This document shows positions 10,601 to 31,200 of a stretch of DNA of 64,000 nucleotides, piece after piece (the first letter of the stretch is position 1; each line of letters opens with the position of its first letter). The translations under genes were made by a program, and so were the position numbers. The DNA comes from Streptantibioticus silvisoli (GTDB lineage: Bacteria; Actinomycetota; Actinomycetes; Streptomycetales; Streptomycetaceae). The DNA lies in the NCBI RefSeq assembly GCF_027947535.2, contig NZ_JAAGKO020000036.1, forward strand, positions 24,601 to 88,600, written 5' to 3'. Under the pieces are notes generated by a model. It was not told the DNA's origin. It was given only the letters and a program-made list of their open reading frames with translations, and ran no database searches.

Positions 10601-12732
10601 AGGCCGTGATGGGCACCGAGGGCGCCGGAGTGGTGCTCGAAGTGGGCTCCGCGGTCACGGACCTCGCCGTCGGCGACCGCGTCTTCGGACTCCTCGCGGG
10701 CTGCTTCGCACCGGTGACCGTGGCCGAGCGCCGCGCCCTGGTGCGGATGCGGCCCGGCTGGACGTTCGCCGAGGCCGCCTCGCTGGCGACGGTCTTCCTG
10801 ACCGCCTACTACGGGGTGGTCGACCTCGCCGGCGCCAAGGCCGGGGAAACGCTGCTGGTGCACTCGGCGGCCGGCGGCGTCGGCATGGCCGCCGTACAGC
10901 TCGGCCGCCACCTCGGGCTGGAGGTCTTCGGCACCGCGAGCGCCGGCAAGGAGGACGTGCTGCGCTCGTGGGGGCTGGACGACGACCACATCGCGTCGTC
11001 GAGGACGCTGGACTTCGCACCGCACTTCCGGGTCACCACCGACGGGCGGGGCGTCGACATCGTCCTGAACTCGCTGGCCGGGGAGTTCGTCGACGCCTCC
11101 ATCGAACTGCTGGCGCCCGGTGGCCGATTCATCGAGATGGGCAAGACCGACATCCGCGACGCCGCCGAGCTGGACGAGGAGTACCCCGGCCTGTCCTACC
11201 GGGCGTTCGACCTCGCCGAGGCCGGCGCGGAACGCCTCTTCGCGATGCTGGCCGAGATCCTGGACCTGCTCGACCGGGGCGCGCTGCGGATGCTGCCCAT
11301 CACCGCGTGGGACCTGCGGCAGGCGGTGGACGCCTTCCGGTTCATCAGCCAGGCCCGGCACATCGGCAAGAACGTGCTGACCCTGCCCGCCGCCCTGGAC
11401 CCGCGGGGCACGGTGCTGATCACCGGCGGCACCGGCGTACTGGCCGGGGCGCTGGCCCGGCACCTGGTGCACGAGCACGGCGTACGCCACCTGCTGCTCG
11501 CCGGCCGGCAGGGCCCCGCCGCCCCCGGCGCCCGGGAGCTGGCCGCCGAACTGGCGGAAGCCGGGGCACGGGTCGAACTGGCCGCGTGCGACGTGGCGGA
11601 CCGGGAGGCGCTGGCCGCGCTGCTGGCCGCCGTACCGGCCGAACACCCGCTGACCGGTGTGGTGCACGCGGCCGGCACGCTGGACGACGGGGTCTTCGAC
11701 ACGATGAGCCCGGAGCGGCTGGACGCGGTCCTGCGGCCGAAGGCCGACGCGGCGCTCCACCTGCACGAGCTGACCCGTGACGCGGACCTGGCGATGTTCG
11801 TGCTGTACTCGTCGGCGTCGGCCACGTTCGGCTCGCCGGGCCAGGCGAACTACGCGGCGGCCAACGCCTTCCTCGACGCCCTCGCGCAGCACCGCAGGCA
11901 CCAGGGGCTGCCCGCGGTGTCGCTGGGCTGGGGGCTGTGGGAACAGGCCAGCGCCATGACCGGACACCTGTCGGGCACCGAACTGGCCCGGGCGACACAC
12001 GCGGGCGGTCCGCTGAGCACGGCCCAGGGCCTGGAACTGTTCGACACCGCCGTCGGACTGGGCCGGGCGCACCTGGTGCCGGTCAACCTCGACCCGGCAG
12101 CGCTGCGCGGCCGGCCCGAGGACGCCGCCGGGGTCCCGGCGCTGTTCCGCGCCCTGGTACGCGCCCCGCGCCGCCGGGCGGCCGACGCCGTGCGGACCGC
12201 GCCGGCCTCGCTCGCCGACCAGCTCACCCGGCTGCCGGTGGCCGAGCGGCGCCGGACGCTGGTGGAGCTGGTCAGGACGCACGCCGCCACGGTGCTCGGG
12301 CACCCCACGCCGGAGGCGATCGGCGCCGACCGGCCGTTCCGGGAGGTCGGGTTCGACTCGCTGACCGCGGTCGAACTGCGCAACCGGCTGGGCACCGCGA
12401 CCGGGCTGCGGCTGCCGGCGACCGCGGTCTTCGACTACCCCACGCCCGGCGAGCTGGCGGCCCACCTGGTCACCCGGCTCGTGGCCGCACCGCCCCCCGG
12501 GCCGGCGCCGGCCGGCGACGTGGTCGACGAGGTCGAACGGCTCACCGCCCGGCTGGAGTCGATGACGGACGACGCGCTGGACCGGGCCCGCCTCGGCGAC
12601 AGCCTCCAGGCGCTGGTGCGCAAGCTGGCCGCGCTGACCGGCGCCGCGGACGGCCAGGTGGCCGACAAGCTCCAGGACGCGTCGGCCGACGACGTCTTCG
12701 CCTTCATAGACAACGACCTCGGCGTCTCGTGA
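1..12732 (+). CDS. Modular type I polyketide synthase A, 3' part (KR-ACP; KS-AT-KR-ACP; KS-AT-DH-ER-KR-ACP)
   Basis: The reading frame is open from base 1 and no start is visible, so the gene is cut by the window edge; 4243 residues are present. Domains in order (residues counted from base 1): KR of M1 (cofactor loop about 184, Tyr 325), ACP (Ser 496), KS (Cys 719), malonyl-type AT (GHSIG Ser 1167, HAFH 1266-1269), KR (Tyr 1849), ACP (Ser 2015), KS (Cys 2244), methylmalonyl-type AT (GHSQG Ser 2729, YASH), DH (His 3036, Asp 3202), ER (about 3505-3790), KR (Tyr 3951), ACP (Ser 4120), then a C-terminal docking region ending in an acidic FIDNDLG motif. It builds three successive two-carbon units of a polyketide bound to ACP and passes the chain to PKS B 46 nt downstream. 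Part of the M2 AT and the M3 KS-AT are near-identical to segments of PKS D and use many TTG and GGT codons, unlike the flanking DNA. The loading module must lie upstream. Confidence 0.97.
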   Translation: MALREHGAEVLELVVEDDGMDRWALAEQLDDLVSMGDMPTHLLSLLGLDESEHPDEAGVGVGVTATACLVQALIDIGLEIPLWCVTTGAVSTGRSDGLRNPVQAQVWGLGRVVALEQSARWGGLVDLPDALDERGRARLAAVLGSRAAGEDQLAVRSSGVFARRLGRAPMPQGAVAEWVPSGPVLVTGGTGALGAQVATWLAGRGARRLVLTSRSGPDAPGAAELVARLAELGATATVAACDVGDRAALAALLAEHPVTAVVHAAGIDVSMPLTDIEPGDLADLFRAKVTGAVNLHELLADRPLDAFVTFSSIAGIWGSGSQAGYAAANAFLDALAERRRADGLPATSVAWGAWADAGMATRGGAGEYLRSRGIDPMPPQLCVAALAAAVDRGESGVTVANVDWERFAPAFTSGRPSPLIGDLPEVRAVLGADAGRTADDGDVLSALQREIARAGTDERARVVLEVVRSATASVLGYQDLAAVEPDRPFKEIGLDSLTAVETCKRLRTATGLRLPATLLFDYPTPRALSRFLVDELTGADAGAADVAPSTVVDADEPIVIVGMSCRYPGGVASPEELWDLVAAGADGVSGFPTDRGWDLATPEGGYTPEGGFVYDATTFDAGLFGISPREAVAMDPQQRVLLEASWEALERAGLDPQSLRGSRTGVFVGASTSGYGVGMRLTAGLSGHYITGTSASVMSGRIAYSFGLEGPALTVDTACSSSLVALHLAGQALHGGECSMALVAGVALMTSPDIFAEFNTQSGLSTDGRCKSFATAADGTGWGEGVGVLLLERLSDARRNGHQVLAVVRGSAVNQDGASNGLTAPNGPAQQRVIRQALANARLTSSAVDVVEGHGTATTLGDPIEVQALLATYGKERPADQPLWLGSLKSNIGHTQAASGVAGVIKMVMAIQQGVLPRTLNVDEPTAHVDWSAGAVELLTDARPWPRTGEPRRAAVSSFGVSGTNAHVIIEQAPAPQEEAPAAPAATPPRTLPWLVSARTAAGLRSQCAALAAHTQDRPDAAVLDVARSLATSRAGLEHRAVVFAADPAGFREALTALADGDLPPGAVRGTVREGRLAFLFTGQGAQRAGMGAGLYAGFPVFAEALDAVCAGLDGELDRPLREVMFADGALLDRTAYTQAGLFALEVALFRLVESWGVTPDFLLGHSIGEVAAAHVAGVLSLDDACVLVGARGRLMQALPAGGAMLAVEAAEADVVAEIEDRPEVSVAAVNGPSSVVVSGDEDVIAELESAWRDAGRRVKRLAVSHAFHSPRMEAMLDEFAAVASGLTLNAPRIPIISNLTGAPADPELIRTPAYWVRHAREAVRFADGVRWLHDEGVTRFLELGPDGVLTAMAGECLPAGDATVLAPALRAERDEAETALRMIAAAHAHGVRIDWSAVFAGWGGRKVELPTYAFQRERYWLDTFVEPAAFGGGAAEAEFWAAVEGEDLTAVADALRLDPDTVGAVLPALSSWRRKRQEQSTVDGWRYRAAWRALTDLPAGTLSGTWLVVAPAGSPAADDVAAVVRALGDGGATVADLVLDVERDDAAAVADRLREAADAAGGLAGVLSLTGLDEDGHPGHPGLTRGLAATVVLLQALVAAGIDAPLWAATRGAVAVNRSDRPAAATQAQVWGLGRTAALEFPQQWGGLLDLPESLDRRAGTRLVAVLAHGTQDQVAVRGSGVYARRLARAPLAAGAERREWRPNGTVLITGGTGALGARVARVLAERGARKLVLTSRRGIDAPGAPELVAELSRSGTEAVVVACDIADRAALAALLAAHPVTGVVHTAGVIDSVPLADAGPADLAEVLRAKVSGAAHLDVLLAGVPLEAFVTFSSIAGVWGSGGQAAYAAANAFVDALVENRRARGLTGTSVAWGPWGGGGMLAAEGGEEYLHRRGLAAMDPELALRALADAVDHDLGCVTVADVDWAPFAAAFTSRRPSPLLAELPEAAPARAAEDEQAGSAELRGRLAAIGPDDRLRVLVELVRSGAAEVLGHASAEVIEAERPFKDLGFDSLTAVELRERLSQVTGLVLPTTLVFDHPNATALARRLSDELGITAAEQSLPRTGGTAVPGTDEPIAIVAMSCRYPGGVRSPEDLWQLVASGTDGIGAFPTDRGWLVGDDDADQDDAMTREGGFVHEAPGFDAGLFGISPREALAMDPQQRLMLEACWEVFERAGMDPTSLRGSQIGVFAGMNSHDYLALISGVAGVEGYVATGSSASVVSGRVSYTFGLEGPAVTVDTACSSSLVALHLAVQALRGGECSLALAGGVTVMATPGIFAEFSAQRGLAADGRCKSFAAGADGTGWGEGVGVLLVERLSDARRNGHRVLAVVRGSAVNQDGASNGLTAPNGPSQERVIRQALVNSRVEASDVDVVEAHGTGTVLGDPIEAQALLATYGQGRAAGRPLWLGSVKSNIGHTQAASGVAGVIKMVMAMRRGVLPATLHVDAPSPHVNWASGAVELLTEAREWPQVEGRPRRAGVSSFGVSGTNAHVIVEAPSVEVADRAPSDDLAPSEDLAPSDVLAASDVLAPAAAAAVAGAVVVPWVLSGGSAGALAGQAERLLGLLEGVSEAAVVPGVVDVAWSLVSSRAVLEHRAVVLGSDVEVLRGGLERLASGADAPGVVRRVGEVGSGGAVFVFPGQGSQWVGMARELLDASPVFRERIEECERALSAFVDWSLLEVLRAEGDEGVAWFDRVDVVQPVLWAVMVSLAGLWRSVGVVPSAVVGHSQGEIAAAVVAGGLSVEDGARVVALRSRAIGEVLSGLGGMVSVAQPRALVEELIGGWGAGISVAAVNGPSSTVVSGDAAALDELLELCGERGVRARRVPVDYASHSVHVERIRERLLGELTVSPRQSGVPYYSGVTGGLMDTVGLDAEYWYRNLRETVEFEGATRSLLEAGRSLFVEVSAHPVLTVGVEETVAEAGAAAAVLGTLRRDEGGTQRWLTALAHGYVHGLPVDWRAVLEPFGGRRVDLPTYAFQHQHFWPETSQLPTNVASAGLTAVGHPLIGAAVQPADSEGTLWTGRLSLATHSWLADHAVMDTVLLPGTAFVELALQAGDQLGCPVVDELTFEVPLTLPERAGVQLQVVAGAPDGDGRRTVTVHSRPERSGADQRWTRHATGTLAPGTAAPGFDLVAWPPPGAEPLPVDGFYEALADGGYGYGPAFRGLTAAWRCGEEVFAEVALPDHIRKDAASFGLHPALLDAALHAAGLGGLLGADGPAKLPFAWSGVSLHATGSPALRVRLTPLGTDTLAVAVADATGAPVARAESLTLRPVSAAQLRANRGGGASDALFQVEWTPVTADEPSAAFRLTVVGQSEPVELIESGRQVSWYQDMAALMAAVDAGLSVPEHVVWSPAAAGTVREATDEALATAQEWLRDERLADARLVVVSHGAVAVNAGEDVPDLPAAAARGLLRSAQSENPDRIVLVDLDARPGSWQALPAALTADEPQVAVRAGQLLAPRLVRAGESALIPPAAGEPWRLDTTGHGALDGLALLPAPAASAPLAPGEVRVAVRAAGVNFRDVAIALGIVPDQAVMGTEGAGVVLEVGSAVTDLAVGDRVFGLLAGCFAPVTVAERRALVRMRPGWTFAEAASLATVFLTAYYGVVDLAGAKAGETLLVHSAAGGVGMAAVQLGRHLGLEVFGTASAGKEDVLRSWGLDDDHIASSRTLDFAPHFRVTTDGRGVDIVLNSLAGEFVDASIELLAPGGRFIEMGKTDIRDAAELDEEYPGLSYRAFDLAEAGAERLFAMLAEILDLLDRGALRMLPITAWDLRQAVDAFRFISQARHIGKNVLTLPAALDPRGTVLITGGTGVLAGALARHLVHEHGVRHLLLAGRQGPAAPGARELAAELAEAGARVELAACDVADREALAALLAAVPAEHPLTGVVHAAGTLDDGVFDTMSPERLDAVLRPKADAALHLHELTRDADLAMFVLYSSASATFGSPGQANYAAANAFLDALAQHRRHQGLPAVSLGWGLWEQASAMTGHLSGTELARATHAGGPLSTAQGLELFDTAVGLGRAHLVPVNLDPAALRGRPEDAAGVPALFRALVRAPRRRAADAVRTAPASLADQLTRLPVAERRRTLVELVRTHAATVLGHPTPEAIGADRPFREVGFDSLTAVELRNRLGTATGLRLPATAVFDYPTPGELAAHLVTRLVAAPPPGPAPAGDVVDEVERLTARLESMTDDALDRARLGDSLQALVRKLAALTGAADGQVADKLQDASADDVFAFIDNDLGVS
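1666..6165 (+). other. PKS module M2: KS-AT(malonyl)-KR(A1)-ACP
   Basis: KS has the TACSSS cysteine, and its first His motif reads EGHGTAT rather than EAHGTGT, but both histidines are kept. AT carries GHSIGE and HAFH, the malonyl pair. No DH lies between AT and KR. KR has W and Q and lacks LDD, so A1 is predicted. The ACP motif is GFDSLTAVE. Predicted output is an unbranched unit with an L-beta-hydroxyl (C21 in my numbering from the acid). Confidence 0.85.
3232..3840 (+). repeat. Duplicated AT segment, copy in M2
   Basis: About 610 bp covering the N-terminal AT through the HAFH motif matches 39271-39879 (M9) with only scattered substitutions and no indel that I found. Leu is mostly TTG and Gly often GGT here, whereas flanking DNA uses CTG/CTC and GGC. 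Match judged by eye. Confidence 0.85.
6673..8958 (+). repeat. Duplicated KS-AT segment, copy in M3
   Basis: About 2.29 kb, from just upstream of the KS active-site Cys to the end of the AT, matches 42709-44994 at a constant offset of 36036 bp with no length change. Substitutions cluster around 7100-7210, 7510-7560 and 8320-8570. The block is rich in TTG, GTG and GGT codons. Confidence 0.9.
7522..7593 (+). repeat. Four 18-bp tandem repeats in the M3 KS-AT linker
   Basis: Four in-frame copies encode [18 protein letters not shown] and ASDVLA, followed by an Ala-rich stretch. They lie at the KS C-terminus before the AT linker domain and look like replication-slippage repeats in a tolerant surface loop. 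Confidence 0.8.
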
Positions 12733-12778
12733 GCGCGCTCGCGCCAGGTGCAATGACCGACGAATAGGACAGGGTCGG

Positions 12779-22266
<9,488 letters not shown>

Positions 22267-22267
<1 letters not shown>

Positions 22268-25200
22268 TGGCCGACGAGGCAAAGCTCCGGGACTATCTCG
22301 GCAGGGTGATCGCCGAGCTGCACCAGACCCGGCAGCGCCTGCGCGACGCCGAGTCGGGCGAGTCGGAGTCCATCGCCATCGTGTCGATGAGCTGCCACCT
22401 GCCCGGCGGCGTGCACAGCCCCGACGACCTGTGGCGGCTGCTGCTCGACGGGGGCGACGCCATCACCTCGTTCCCGGCCGACCGCGGCTGGAGCGCCGAC
22501 CTGCCCAGCGGCGCGGAAGAGGGCCGCGACTCCGCGGCCCGCGGCGGGTTCCTGCACGACGCCGCCTGGTTCGACCCCGGCTTCTTCGGGATCAACCCCC
22601 GCGAGGCACTGGCCATGGACCCGCAGCAGCGGCTCGCGCTGGAGACCGCCTGGGAGGCCGTCGAACGGGCCGGCATCCACCCCAAGTCCCTGCGCGGCAG
22701 CCGCACCGGCACCTTCATCGGCGCCAACGGCCAGGGCTACGACGCCGCCATGCAGGCGGCCGGCGCCAGCTCCTCCGAGGGCTACCTGCTGACCGGCGGC
22801 GCCACCTCCGTCGTCTCCGGCCGGATCGCCTACACCCTCGGCCTGGAGGGCCCCGCCGTCACGGTCGACTCCGCCTGCTCCTCCTCCCTGACCGCCCTGC
22901 ACCTGGCCGGCCAGGCACTGCGCGACGGCGACTGCACCATGGCCCTGGTCGGCGGCGTCACCGTGATGCCGCACGCCATCGGCTTCTACGAGTTCGACCG
23001 GCAGCGCGGCCTGTCCTCCGACGGCCGGTGCAAGGCGTTCTCCGCCGCGGCCGACGGCATGGGCATGGCCGAGGGCGCCGCGATGCTCCTGGTCACGACG
23101 TACACGAACGCGCTGCGCAACGGCTACCCGGTCCTGGCGGTGCTGCGCGGCAGCGCGGTCAACCAGGACGGCGCCTCCAACGGGCTCACCGCGCCCAACG
23201 GCCCCTCCCAGGAACGCGTGATCCGCCAGGCGCTCGCCAACGCGCGACTGTCGCCCGAGCAGGTCGACGCCGTCGAGGCGCACGGCACCGGCACCGCGCT
23301 CGGCGACCCGATCGAGGCCCAGGCCCTGATCGCGACCTACGGCCAGGACCGCCCCGCCGACCGGCCGCTGTGGCTCGGATCGCTGAAGTCCAACATCGGC
23401 CACACCCAGGCCGCGGCCGGCGCCGCCGGGGTGATCAAGGCCGTCCTCGCGCTGCGCCACGCGACGCTGCCGCGCACCCTGCACGCCGACGAGCCCACCC
23501 CGCACGTCGACTGGTCGGCCGGTTCGGTGGAACTGCTCACCGAGTCCCGGCCGTGGCCGCGGTCCGAGGAACCGCGCCGCATCGGGGTGTCCTCGTTCGG
23601 CATCAGCGGAACGAACGCGCACCTCATCCTCGAACAGGCCCCGGTCACCGAGCCGGCCGCGCCCGACGGCCCGCGTGCCGCGCCGCCGGTGATCCCCCTG
23701 CCGGTCTCCGGCCGGACCGCCGACGCGCTGCGTGAGCACGCCGGCCGGCTCGCCGCCCTCGTGCGCGCCGAACCGGGCCTGGACGTGCTCGACCTCGGCT
23801 GGTCGCTCGCGACGGGCCGTGCCTCCTTCGACCACCGCGCCGTGGTGCTCGCCGCGGACCGCGAGGCGTTCCTGACCGGCCTGGACGCGCTGGCCGACGG
23901 GGGCGCGACCGCGCCCGGTGTGGTGCGCGGCGTCGCGGCCCAGGAGCTGACCGCGTTCCTGTTCACCGGCCAGGGCGCCCAGCGCGTCGGCATGGGCCAG
24001 GAGCTGTACGCGGCGTTCCCGGTGTTCGCGCGGGCCCTGGACGAGGTGTGCGCGCACTTGGACACCGCGCTGGGCGGCTCGCTGCGCGAGGTGATGTTCG
24101 GCGACGAGGAGTCGCTGAACCGGACCGACGGCACCCAGGCCGCGCTGTTCGCCCTGGAGGTGGCGCTCTTCCGGCTGCTGGAGTCGTGGGGGGTGCGCCC
24201 CGACTTCCTGCTGGGCCACTCGATCGGCGAGATCGCCGCCGCGCACGTCGCCGGGGTGTTCTCGATCGAGGACGCCTGCACGCTGGTGGCCGCCCGCGGC
24301 CGGCTGATGCGGGCGCTGCCCCCGGGCGGCGCCATGCTGGCGGTGGAGATCACCGAGGCCGAGGCCGTCGAGGCGCTCACCGCCTACGAGGCCTCGGTCG
24401 GCGTCGCGGCGGTCAACGGACCCACCTCGGTGGTGGTCTCCGGCGACGAGGAGGCCGTCGCCGGCCTGGAGGCGACCTGGCGGCAGGCCGGCCGCAAGGT
24501 CAAGCGCCTCACCGTCTCGCACGCCTTCCACTCCCCGCGCATGGACGCGATGCTCGACGAGTTCGCCGCCGTCGTCGCCGGCCTGACCCCGCACGCCCCC
24601 AGCCTGCCGATCATCTCCGACCTCACCGGGCAGCCGGCCGACCCCGACCTGATCCGCACCCCCGGCTACTGGGTGCGGCACGTGCGCCAGGCGGTCCGTT
24701 TCGCCGACGGGGTGCGGACGCTGTACGCGGCGGGGGTGCGCACCTTCCTCGAACTCGGCCCCGACGGCGTGCTCACCGCCATGGCCCAGCACTGCCTGAC
24801 CGAGGACGACGACGCCTGCCTCACCGCCACGCTGCGCGCCGGACGCGACGAGAGCGGCCAACTGCTGCGCGCTCTCGCCACGCTGCACACCGCCGGCGCC
24901 GACCCCGACTGGCGGGCCGTCTACGCCGGCTGGGGCGGCACCCGCGTCGACCTGCCCACCTACCCGTTCCAGCGCCAGCGCTACTGGCCGGCGATCAGCG
25001 GCGCCACCAACATCGCCGCGGCCGGCCTGGGCAGCGCCGACCACCCGCTGCTCGGCGCCGCGGTGTCGCTGGCCGACGGCGACGGCGCCCTGCTGACCGG
25101 GCGGCTGTCCACCGTCACGCACCCGTGGCTGTCCGAACACGTCGTCCTGGGCAGCACGCTGGTGCCCGGCACCGCCCTGGTGGAACTGGCCCTGCGCGCC

Positions 25201-28200
25201 GGTGACCAGGTCGGCTGCCGCCGGCTGGAGGAACTGACGCTGCGCACCCCGCTCGTGCTGCCCGAGCACGGCGGCGTCCAGCTGCAACTGCGCGTCGGCC
25301 CCCCGCAACCGGACGGCCGCCGCACGGTCACCGTGCACTCGCGGCCGGACGGTGCGGGCGACGAATGGACCTGGCACGCCGAAGCCACCGTCGCCCAGGG
25401 CGAGCCCGCCGCCCCCGAGAGCCTCACCGCCTGGCCCCCGGCGGACGCCGAACCGCTCGGCGTCGACGGCTGGTACGAGGGCGCGGCCGGCGCCGGACTG
25501 CGCTACGGGCCCACCTTCCAGGGGCTGCGCGCGGTGTGGCGGTCCGGTGACGCGGTGTACGCCGAGGTGGAACTGCCCGAACCCGGCCGCGCCGAGGCCG
25601 CCGGGTTCGGACTGCACCCCGCCCTGCTGGACGCCGCGCTGCACGCCGTCGGCGTCAGCGGACTGCTGTCCGGCTCCGACGGCATCCGACTGCCGTTCGC
25701 CTGGAGCGGCGTCAGCCTCCACGCCATCGGCGCCTCCGCGCTGCGGGTACGGCTGACCCCGGCCGGCGCCGACGCGGTGTCGCTGACCGTCGCCGACGGT
25801 ACGGGCGAACCCGTCGCGTCCGTCGACCGGTTGGTCCTGCGGCCGACGACCTCCGCCCAACTGCCCTCCGGCGTCCCGCGCGACACCCTTTTCCAGGTGC
25901 AGTGGGTGCCCGCCGCACCGCCCGGCACGGCCGCCGACGCCAGCGACGCCGCCGACGGTGCCGACACCGACCGGGCCGCCGCCGACAGCGCCGTCCTCCT
26001 GCCGGTCGGGGCCACCGCGGACCCCTCGGCGGAGGCCGTCCGCACCGCCCTGCGCGAGACCCTGGCGGCGCTGCACGACTGGCTCGCCGCCGACCGGCCC
26101 GCCGACGCCCGCCTGGTCGTCCGCACCCGCGGCGCCGTGCCCGCGGACGGCACCCCCGTCGCACCGGTGGCCGCCGCCGTCTGGGGCCTGGTGCGCGCCG
26201 CCCAGTCCGAACACCCCGGCCGCTTCGTCCTGCTCGACGCGTTCGACGCCGAGGAGGGCGCCGCCGCCGACGAACCCGGACAGCTCGCCGCCGTCCTGGC
26301 CACCGGCGAACCGCAGGTGGCGCTGCGCGGCGGCCGGACGCTGGTGCCGCGGCTGGCACCGGCCGCCACCCGGCCGGCCGCCGAACACCGCGCACCCGAC
26401 CCGGCGGGCACCGTGCTGATCACCGGCGGCACCGGCGTGCTCGGCGCGATCGTCGCCCGGCACCTCGTCGTCCGGCACGGCGTGCGGCACCTGACGCTGC
26501 TCAGCAGGCGCGGCGCCGACGCGCCGGGCGCCGCCGAACTCGTCGCGGAACTCGCCGCCCACGGCGCCACGGCCGACGTGGTCGCGTGCGACGCCGCCGA
26601 CCGCGAAGCCCTCGCCGCCGTCCTGGCCGCCCTGTCGGCGGACCGCCCGCTGACCGGGGTCGTCCACGCGGCGGGCGTCGTCGCCGACGCGACGATCGAG
26701 TCCCTGACGCCCGAGGGGATCGACACCGTCCTGCGGCCCAAGGCCGACGCGGCGGTCAACCTGCACGAGCTGACCGCCCACCTCGACCTGGGCCTGTTCG
26801 TGCTGTTCTCCTCCGCGTCCGCCACCTTCGGCACACCGGGACAGGGCAACTACGCCGCCGCCAACGCCTTCCTGGACGGCCTCGCCCAGCACCGCACCGC
26901 CCGGGGGCTGGCCTCGGTCTCCGTCGGCTGGGGCCTGTGGGCCGAGGCCAGCGGCATCACCGGCCACCTGGGCGAGACCGACCGGGCCCGCATCACCCGG
27001 GCCGGAGACGCGCTGTCGACCGAGGAGGGACTCGCGCTCCTCGACGCCGCCCTGGCGGCCGGCGCCCCGCACCTCGTCGCGCTCCGCCTCGACCTGCGGG
27101 CCGCCCGCGCGCAAGCCGGCACCGGCCACCCGCTGCTGCGCGACCCCTCCCGCCCCCGGGCCCGCCGCACGGCCGGAGCGGCCGGGCACCCGGCGACCGC
27201 CCGGTCCCACCTGGCGGCGCGGCTGTCGGCGCTGGAGGAGGCCGACCAGCTGCGGGAGCTGACCGACCTGGTCCGCGCCGCCGCCGCCACCGTCCTGGGC
27301 CACGCCTCGGTCGAACTCATCGAGCCGCGAAGGTCGTTCGCCGAACTCGGCTTCGACTCGCTGACCGCGGTGGAACTGCGCAACCACCTCGCCGACCGCA
27401 CCGGGCTGCGCCTGCCGGCCACCCTGGTCTTCGACCACCCCTCGTCGGCCGTCCTGGCGGCGCACCTGCGGCCCCGGCTGCTCGGCATCGCCACCGCCGG
27501 CCCGGTGGCTCCCCAGGGCACCGCGGACGCGGACGAGCCGATCGCCATCGTGGGCATGAGCTGCCGCTTCCCCGGCGGGGCCGACAGCCCCGAAGCGCTG
27601 TGGCGGCTGGTCGAGACCGGCACCGACGCCATCTCACCGTTCCCCGACAACCGCGGCTGGGCCAGCGAGGCGATCTTCGACCCCGAACCGGGCACCAGCG
27701 GCAAGTCGTACGTGCGCACCGGCGGCTTCGTCCACGACGCCGACACCTTCGACCCGGAGCCGTTCGGGATCTCCCCGCGCGAGGCGCTGGCGATGGACCC
27801 CCAGCAGCGGCTGATGCTGGAGGGCTCCTGGGAGGCGTTCGAACGCGCCGGCATCGACCCGTTGTCGCTGCGCGGCAGCCGCACCGGTGTCTTCGCCGGC
27901 CTGATGTACCACGACTACGCGGGCACCATGAGCTCGCTGCCCGAAGGCGTCGAGGCGTTCCTCACCACCGGCACCTCCGGCAGCGTGCTGGCCGGCCGGG
28001 TGTCCTACACCTTCGGACTCGAAGGCCCGGCCATGACCGTGGACACCGCCTGCTCCTCCTCACTGGTGGCGCTGCACCTGGCCGCACAGGCCCTGCGCGG
28101 CGGCGAATGCGACCTGGCGCTGGCCGGCGGGGTCACCGTGCTGTCCACCCCGGCCGTCTTCGTCGACTTCAGCCAGCAGCGCGGCCTGGCCCCCGACGGG

Positions 28201-31200
28201 CGGGCGAAGTCGTTCGCCGCGGCGGCCGACGGCACGAGCTGGTCGGAGGGCATCGGCGTGCTGCTGGTCGAGCGGCTGTCGGACGCGCGGCGCAACGGCC
28301 ACCAGGTGCTCGCGGTCGTGCGCGGCACGGCGGTGAACCAGGACGGCGCCTCGAACGGGCTGACCGCGCCGAACGGCCCCTCGCAGGAACGGGTGATCCG
28401 TCAGGCGCTGGCCAACGCCCGGCTCACCACGTCGGACGTGGACGTGGTCGAGGCGCACGCCACCGGCACCAAGCTCGGCGACCCCATCGAGGCGCAGGCG
28501 GTCCTGGCCACCTACGGCCAGGACCGGCCCGCCGACCGGCCGCTGTGGCTCGGGTCGCTGAAGTCCAACCTCGGACACGCCCAGGCCGCCGCGGGCGCCG
28601 GCGGCGTCATCAAGATGGTCATGGCGATGCGCCACGGGGTGCTGCCGAAGACCCTGCACGTCGACGCCCCCAACCCCGAGGTCGACTGGTCGGCCGGCGC
28701 GGTGGAACTGCTCACCGAGTCCCGGCCGTGGCCGCAGACCGGCCGCCCGCGCCGGGCCGCCGTCTCCTCGTTCGGCGTGAGCGGCACCAACGCCCACGTC
28801 ATCCTCGAAGAGCCGGCCGACCGGCCCGAACCCGGCGCCGCACCGGCACTGCGGGAGGACGGCGGCGCGACGCTGCCCTTCGTGCTGTCGGCCAAGAACG
28901 ACGAGGCGCTGCGCGAGCAGGCCGCCCGGCTGCTCGCCGCGGTCGGGACCGAGCGGCCGCAGCCGGCGGACGTGGCCAGGTCGCTGGTGGAGACCCGCGC
29001 CTCGCTGGAGCACCGCGCCGTGGTGCTGGCCGCGACGGCGGACGAACTGACCGCCGCACTGGCCGCGATCGCCGCCGGCGGTGCCGCCCCCGGCGCGGTG
29101 ACCCGTACCGGGGACGCCGGTCGCGGCGGAGTGGTCTTCGTCTTCCCCGGCCAGGGCTCGCAGTGGGTCGGCATGGCCGTCGAACTGCTGGACGCCTCCG
29201 AGGTGTTCCGCCGGCGGATCGAGGAGTGCGACCTGGCGCTGCGGGAGTTCGTCGACTGGTCGCTGCTGGAGGTGCTGCGCGCCGTGGGCGACGAGGGCGC
29301 CAAGTGGCTGGACCAGGTCGACGTCCTCCAGCCGGTGCTGTGGGCGGTGATGGTCTCGCTGGCGCAGATGTGGCGCGCGGCCGGCGTCGTGCCGTCCGCG
29401 GTGGTGGGCAACTCGCAGGGCGAGATCGCGGCGGCCGTGGTGTCCGGGGCGCTGACCCTGCGCGACGGCGCCCGGGTGGTGGCGCTGCGCAGCCGGCTGG
29501 CCATCGAACTGCTCGCCGGGCGCGGCGGCATGGTCGCCGTGGCGCTGCCGCGCGCGAAGGCCGCGGAACTGCTGGAGCCGTGGCAGGGCCGCGTGTCGGT
29601 CGGCGCGGTCAACAGCCCGTTCTCCACGGTGGTGTCCGGCCAGGCCGCCGCGCTGGAGGAGCTGCTGGCGGTCTGCGAGGAGCGCGGGATCCGGGCGAAG
29701 GCCATCCCGGCCGCGTTCGCCTCGCACTCGCCCGAGGCCGACGTCATGGAGGAACGGCTGCTGGAACTGCTGCGCCCGGTGGCGCCGCGCGAGCCGAAGG
29801 TGCCGTTCTACTCCACGGTGCTGGGCCGCCGGCTCGACACCGCCTGCCTCGACACCGAGTACTGGTTCGACAACATGCGCCGCGAGGTGCTGTTCGAGGA
29901 GACCACCCGCGTCCTGCTGGCCGAGGGGCGGTCGCTGTTCATCGAGATGAGCCCGCACCCGGTGATGGCCGCCGCGCTGTCGGAGACCGTGGAGGACGCC
30001 GGGGCGCGCGCCGCGGTCCTCGGCACGCTGCGGCGCGGCGAGGGCGGCGCGCAGCGCTGGACGAGGGCGCTGGCCGAGGCGTACGTCCACGGTGTGGACG
30101 TCGACTGGTCGGCGGCGCTGCGGGGCCGCGGCGGGCGGCGGATCGGGCTGCCCACCTACGCCTTCCAGCGCAAGCGCTACTGGCCGGAGTCCGGTCCCGC
30201 GATCGCCGCCGTCAGCGCGGCCGGCGTCATCGCCGCCGACCACCCGCTGCTCGTGGTGGCCGTCCCGGTGGCCGGCGGCGACGGCGTGCTCTACACCGGA
30301 CGGCTGTCGGTGGCCACCCACCCGTGGCTGGCCGAGCACGCGGTGCTGGGCACCGTGCTGCTGCCCGGCACCGCGTTCGTCGACCTGGCGCTGCGCGCGG
30401 GGGAGCAGGCCGGGTGCCCCCGGCTGGAGGAGCTGATCCTCCAGGCGCCGCTCACCCTGCCCGAGACCGGCGGGGTGCGCTTCCAGGTCGCCGTCGGCGT
30501 CCCCGGCGACGACGCGGGCCGCACCTTCACCGTCCACTCCCAGCCGGAGTCGGCGGACCCGTCCGCGCCGTGGACCACGCACGCCACCGCAACCCTGCTG
30601 CCCGCCGGCCCCGCCGAGCCGTTCGACTTCGCCCAGTGGCCGCCCGCCGGGGCCGAGGCGGTCACCGTCGAGGGCTGGTACGACGGCGCCGCCGCGGCCG
30701 GCTACGGCTACGGCGCCACCTTCCGCGGGCTGCGCTCGGTGTGGCGCCGCGGTGACGAGGTGTTCGCCGAGGTGGCGCTCCCGGAGCAGGCGCACACCGG
30801 CGCCGAGCGGTTCGGCGTCCACCCCGCCCTGCTGGACGCCGCGCTGCACGCGCTGGGCCCCTCCGGACTGCTGCCGGACACCGGCCAGATCCGCCTGCCG
30901 TTCTCCTGGAGCGGCGTCAGCCTGTACGCCACCGGCGCGCTCGGGCTGCGGGTACGGCTCGTGGCGGACGGCACCGACAGCGTCCGGCTCCAGGCCGCCG
31001 ACGCCACCGGCCGGCCGGTGCTCGCCGCCGAGTCGCTGGCGACCAGGACCGTGACGCCCGGCGAGCTGCGCACCGCCGGCGACGCCACCCGCGAATGCCT
31101 CTTCCAGCTCGACTGGACGGCGCCCGGGTCGCTGCCCGCCGCCGACGTCCCCGCGGTGTGGGCCGTGGTCGGCGACGACACCGCGGACGTCGCCGAGGGC

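Larger units (their letters stand above)
6223..12490 (+). other. PKS module M3: KS-AT(methylmalonyl)-DH-ER-KR(B)-ACP, fully reducing
   Basis: AT has GHSQGE and YASH (methylmalonyl). DH has His 3036, but the usual HxxxGxxxxP motif has Asp instead of Gly ([10 protein letters not shown]); the second motif [10 protein letters not shown] is intact. ER has the NADPH loop [10 protein letters not shown], and the residue normally diagnostic for methyl stereochemistry is Val (GIVPD) rather than Tyr, which predicts a 2R methyl. KR has LDD (B type), with TGGTGVLAG where TGGTGVLGG is usual. It is the only fully reducing module in the window, predicted to leave a methylated saturated segment. Confidence 0.85.
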
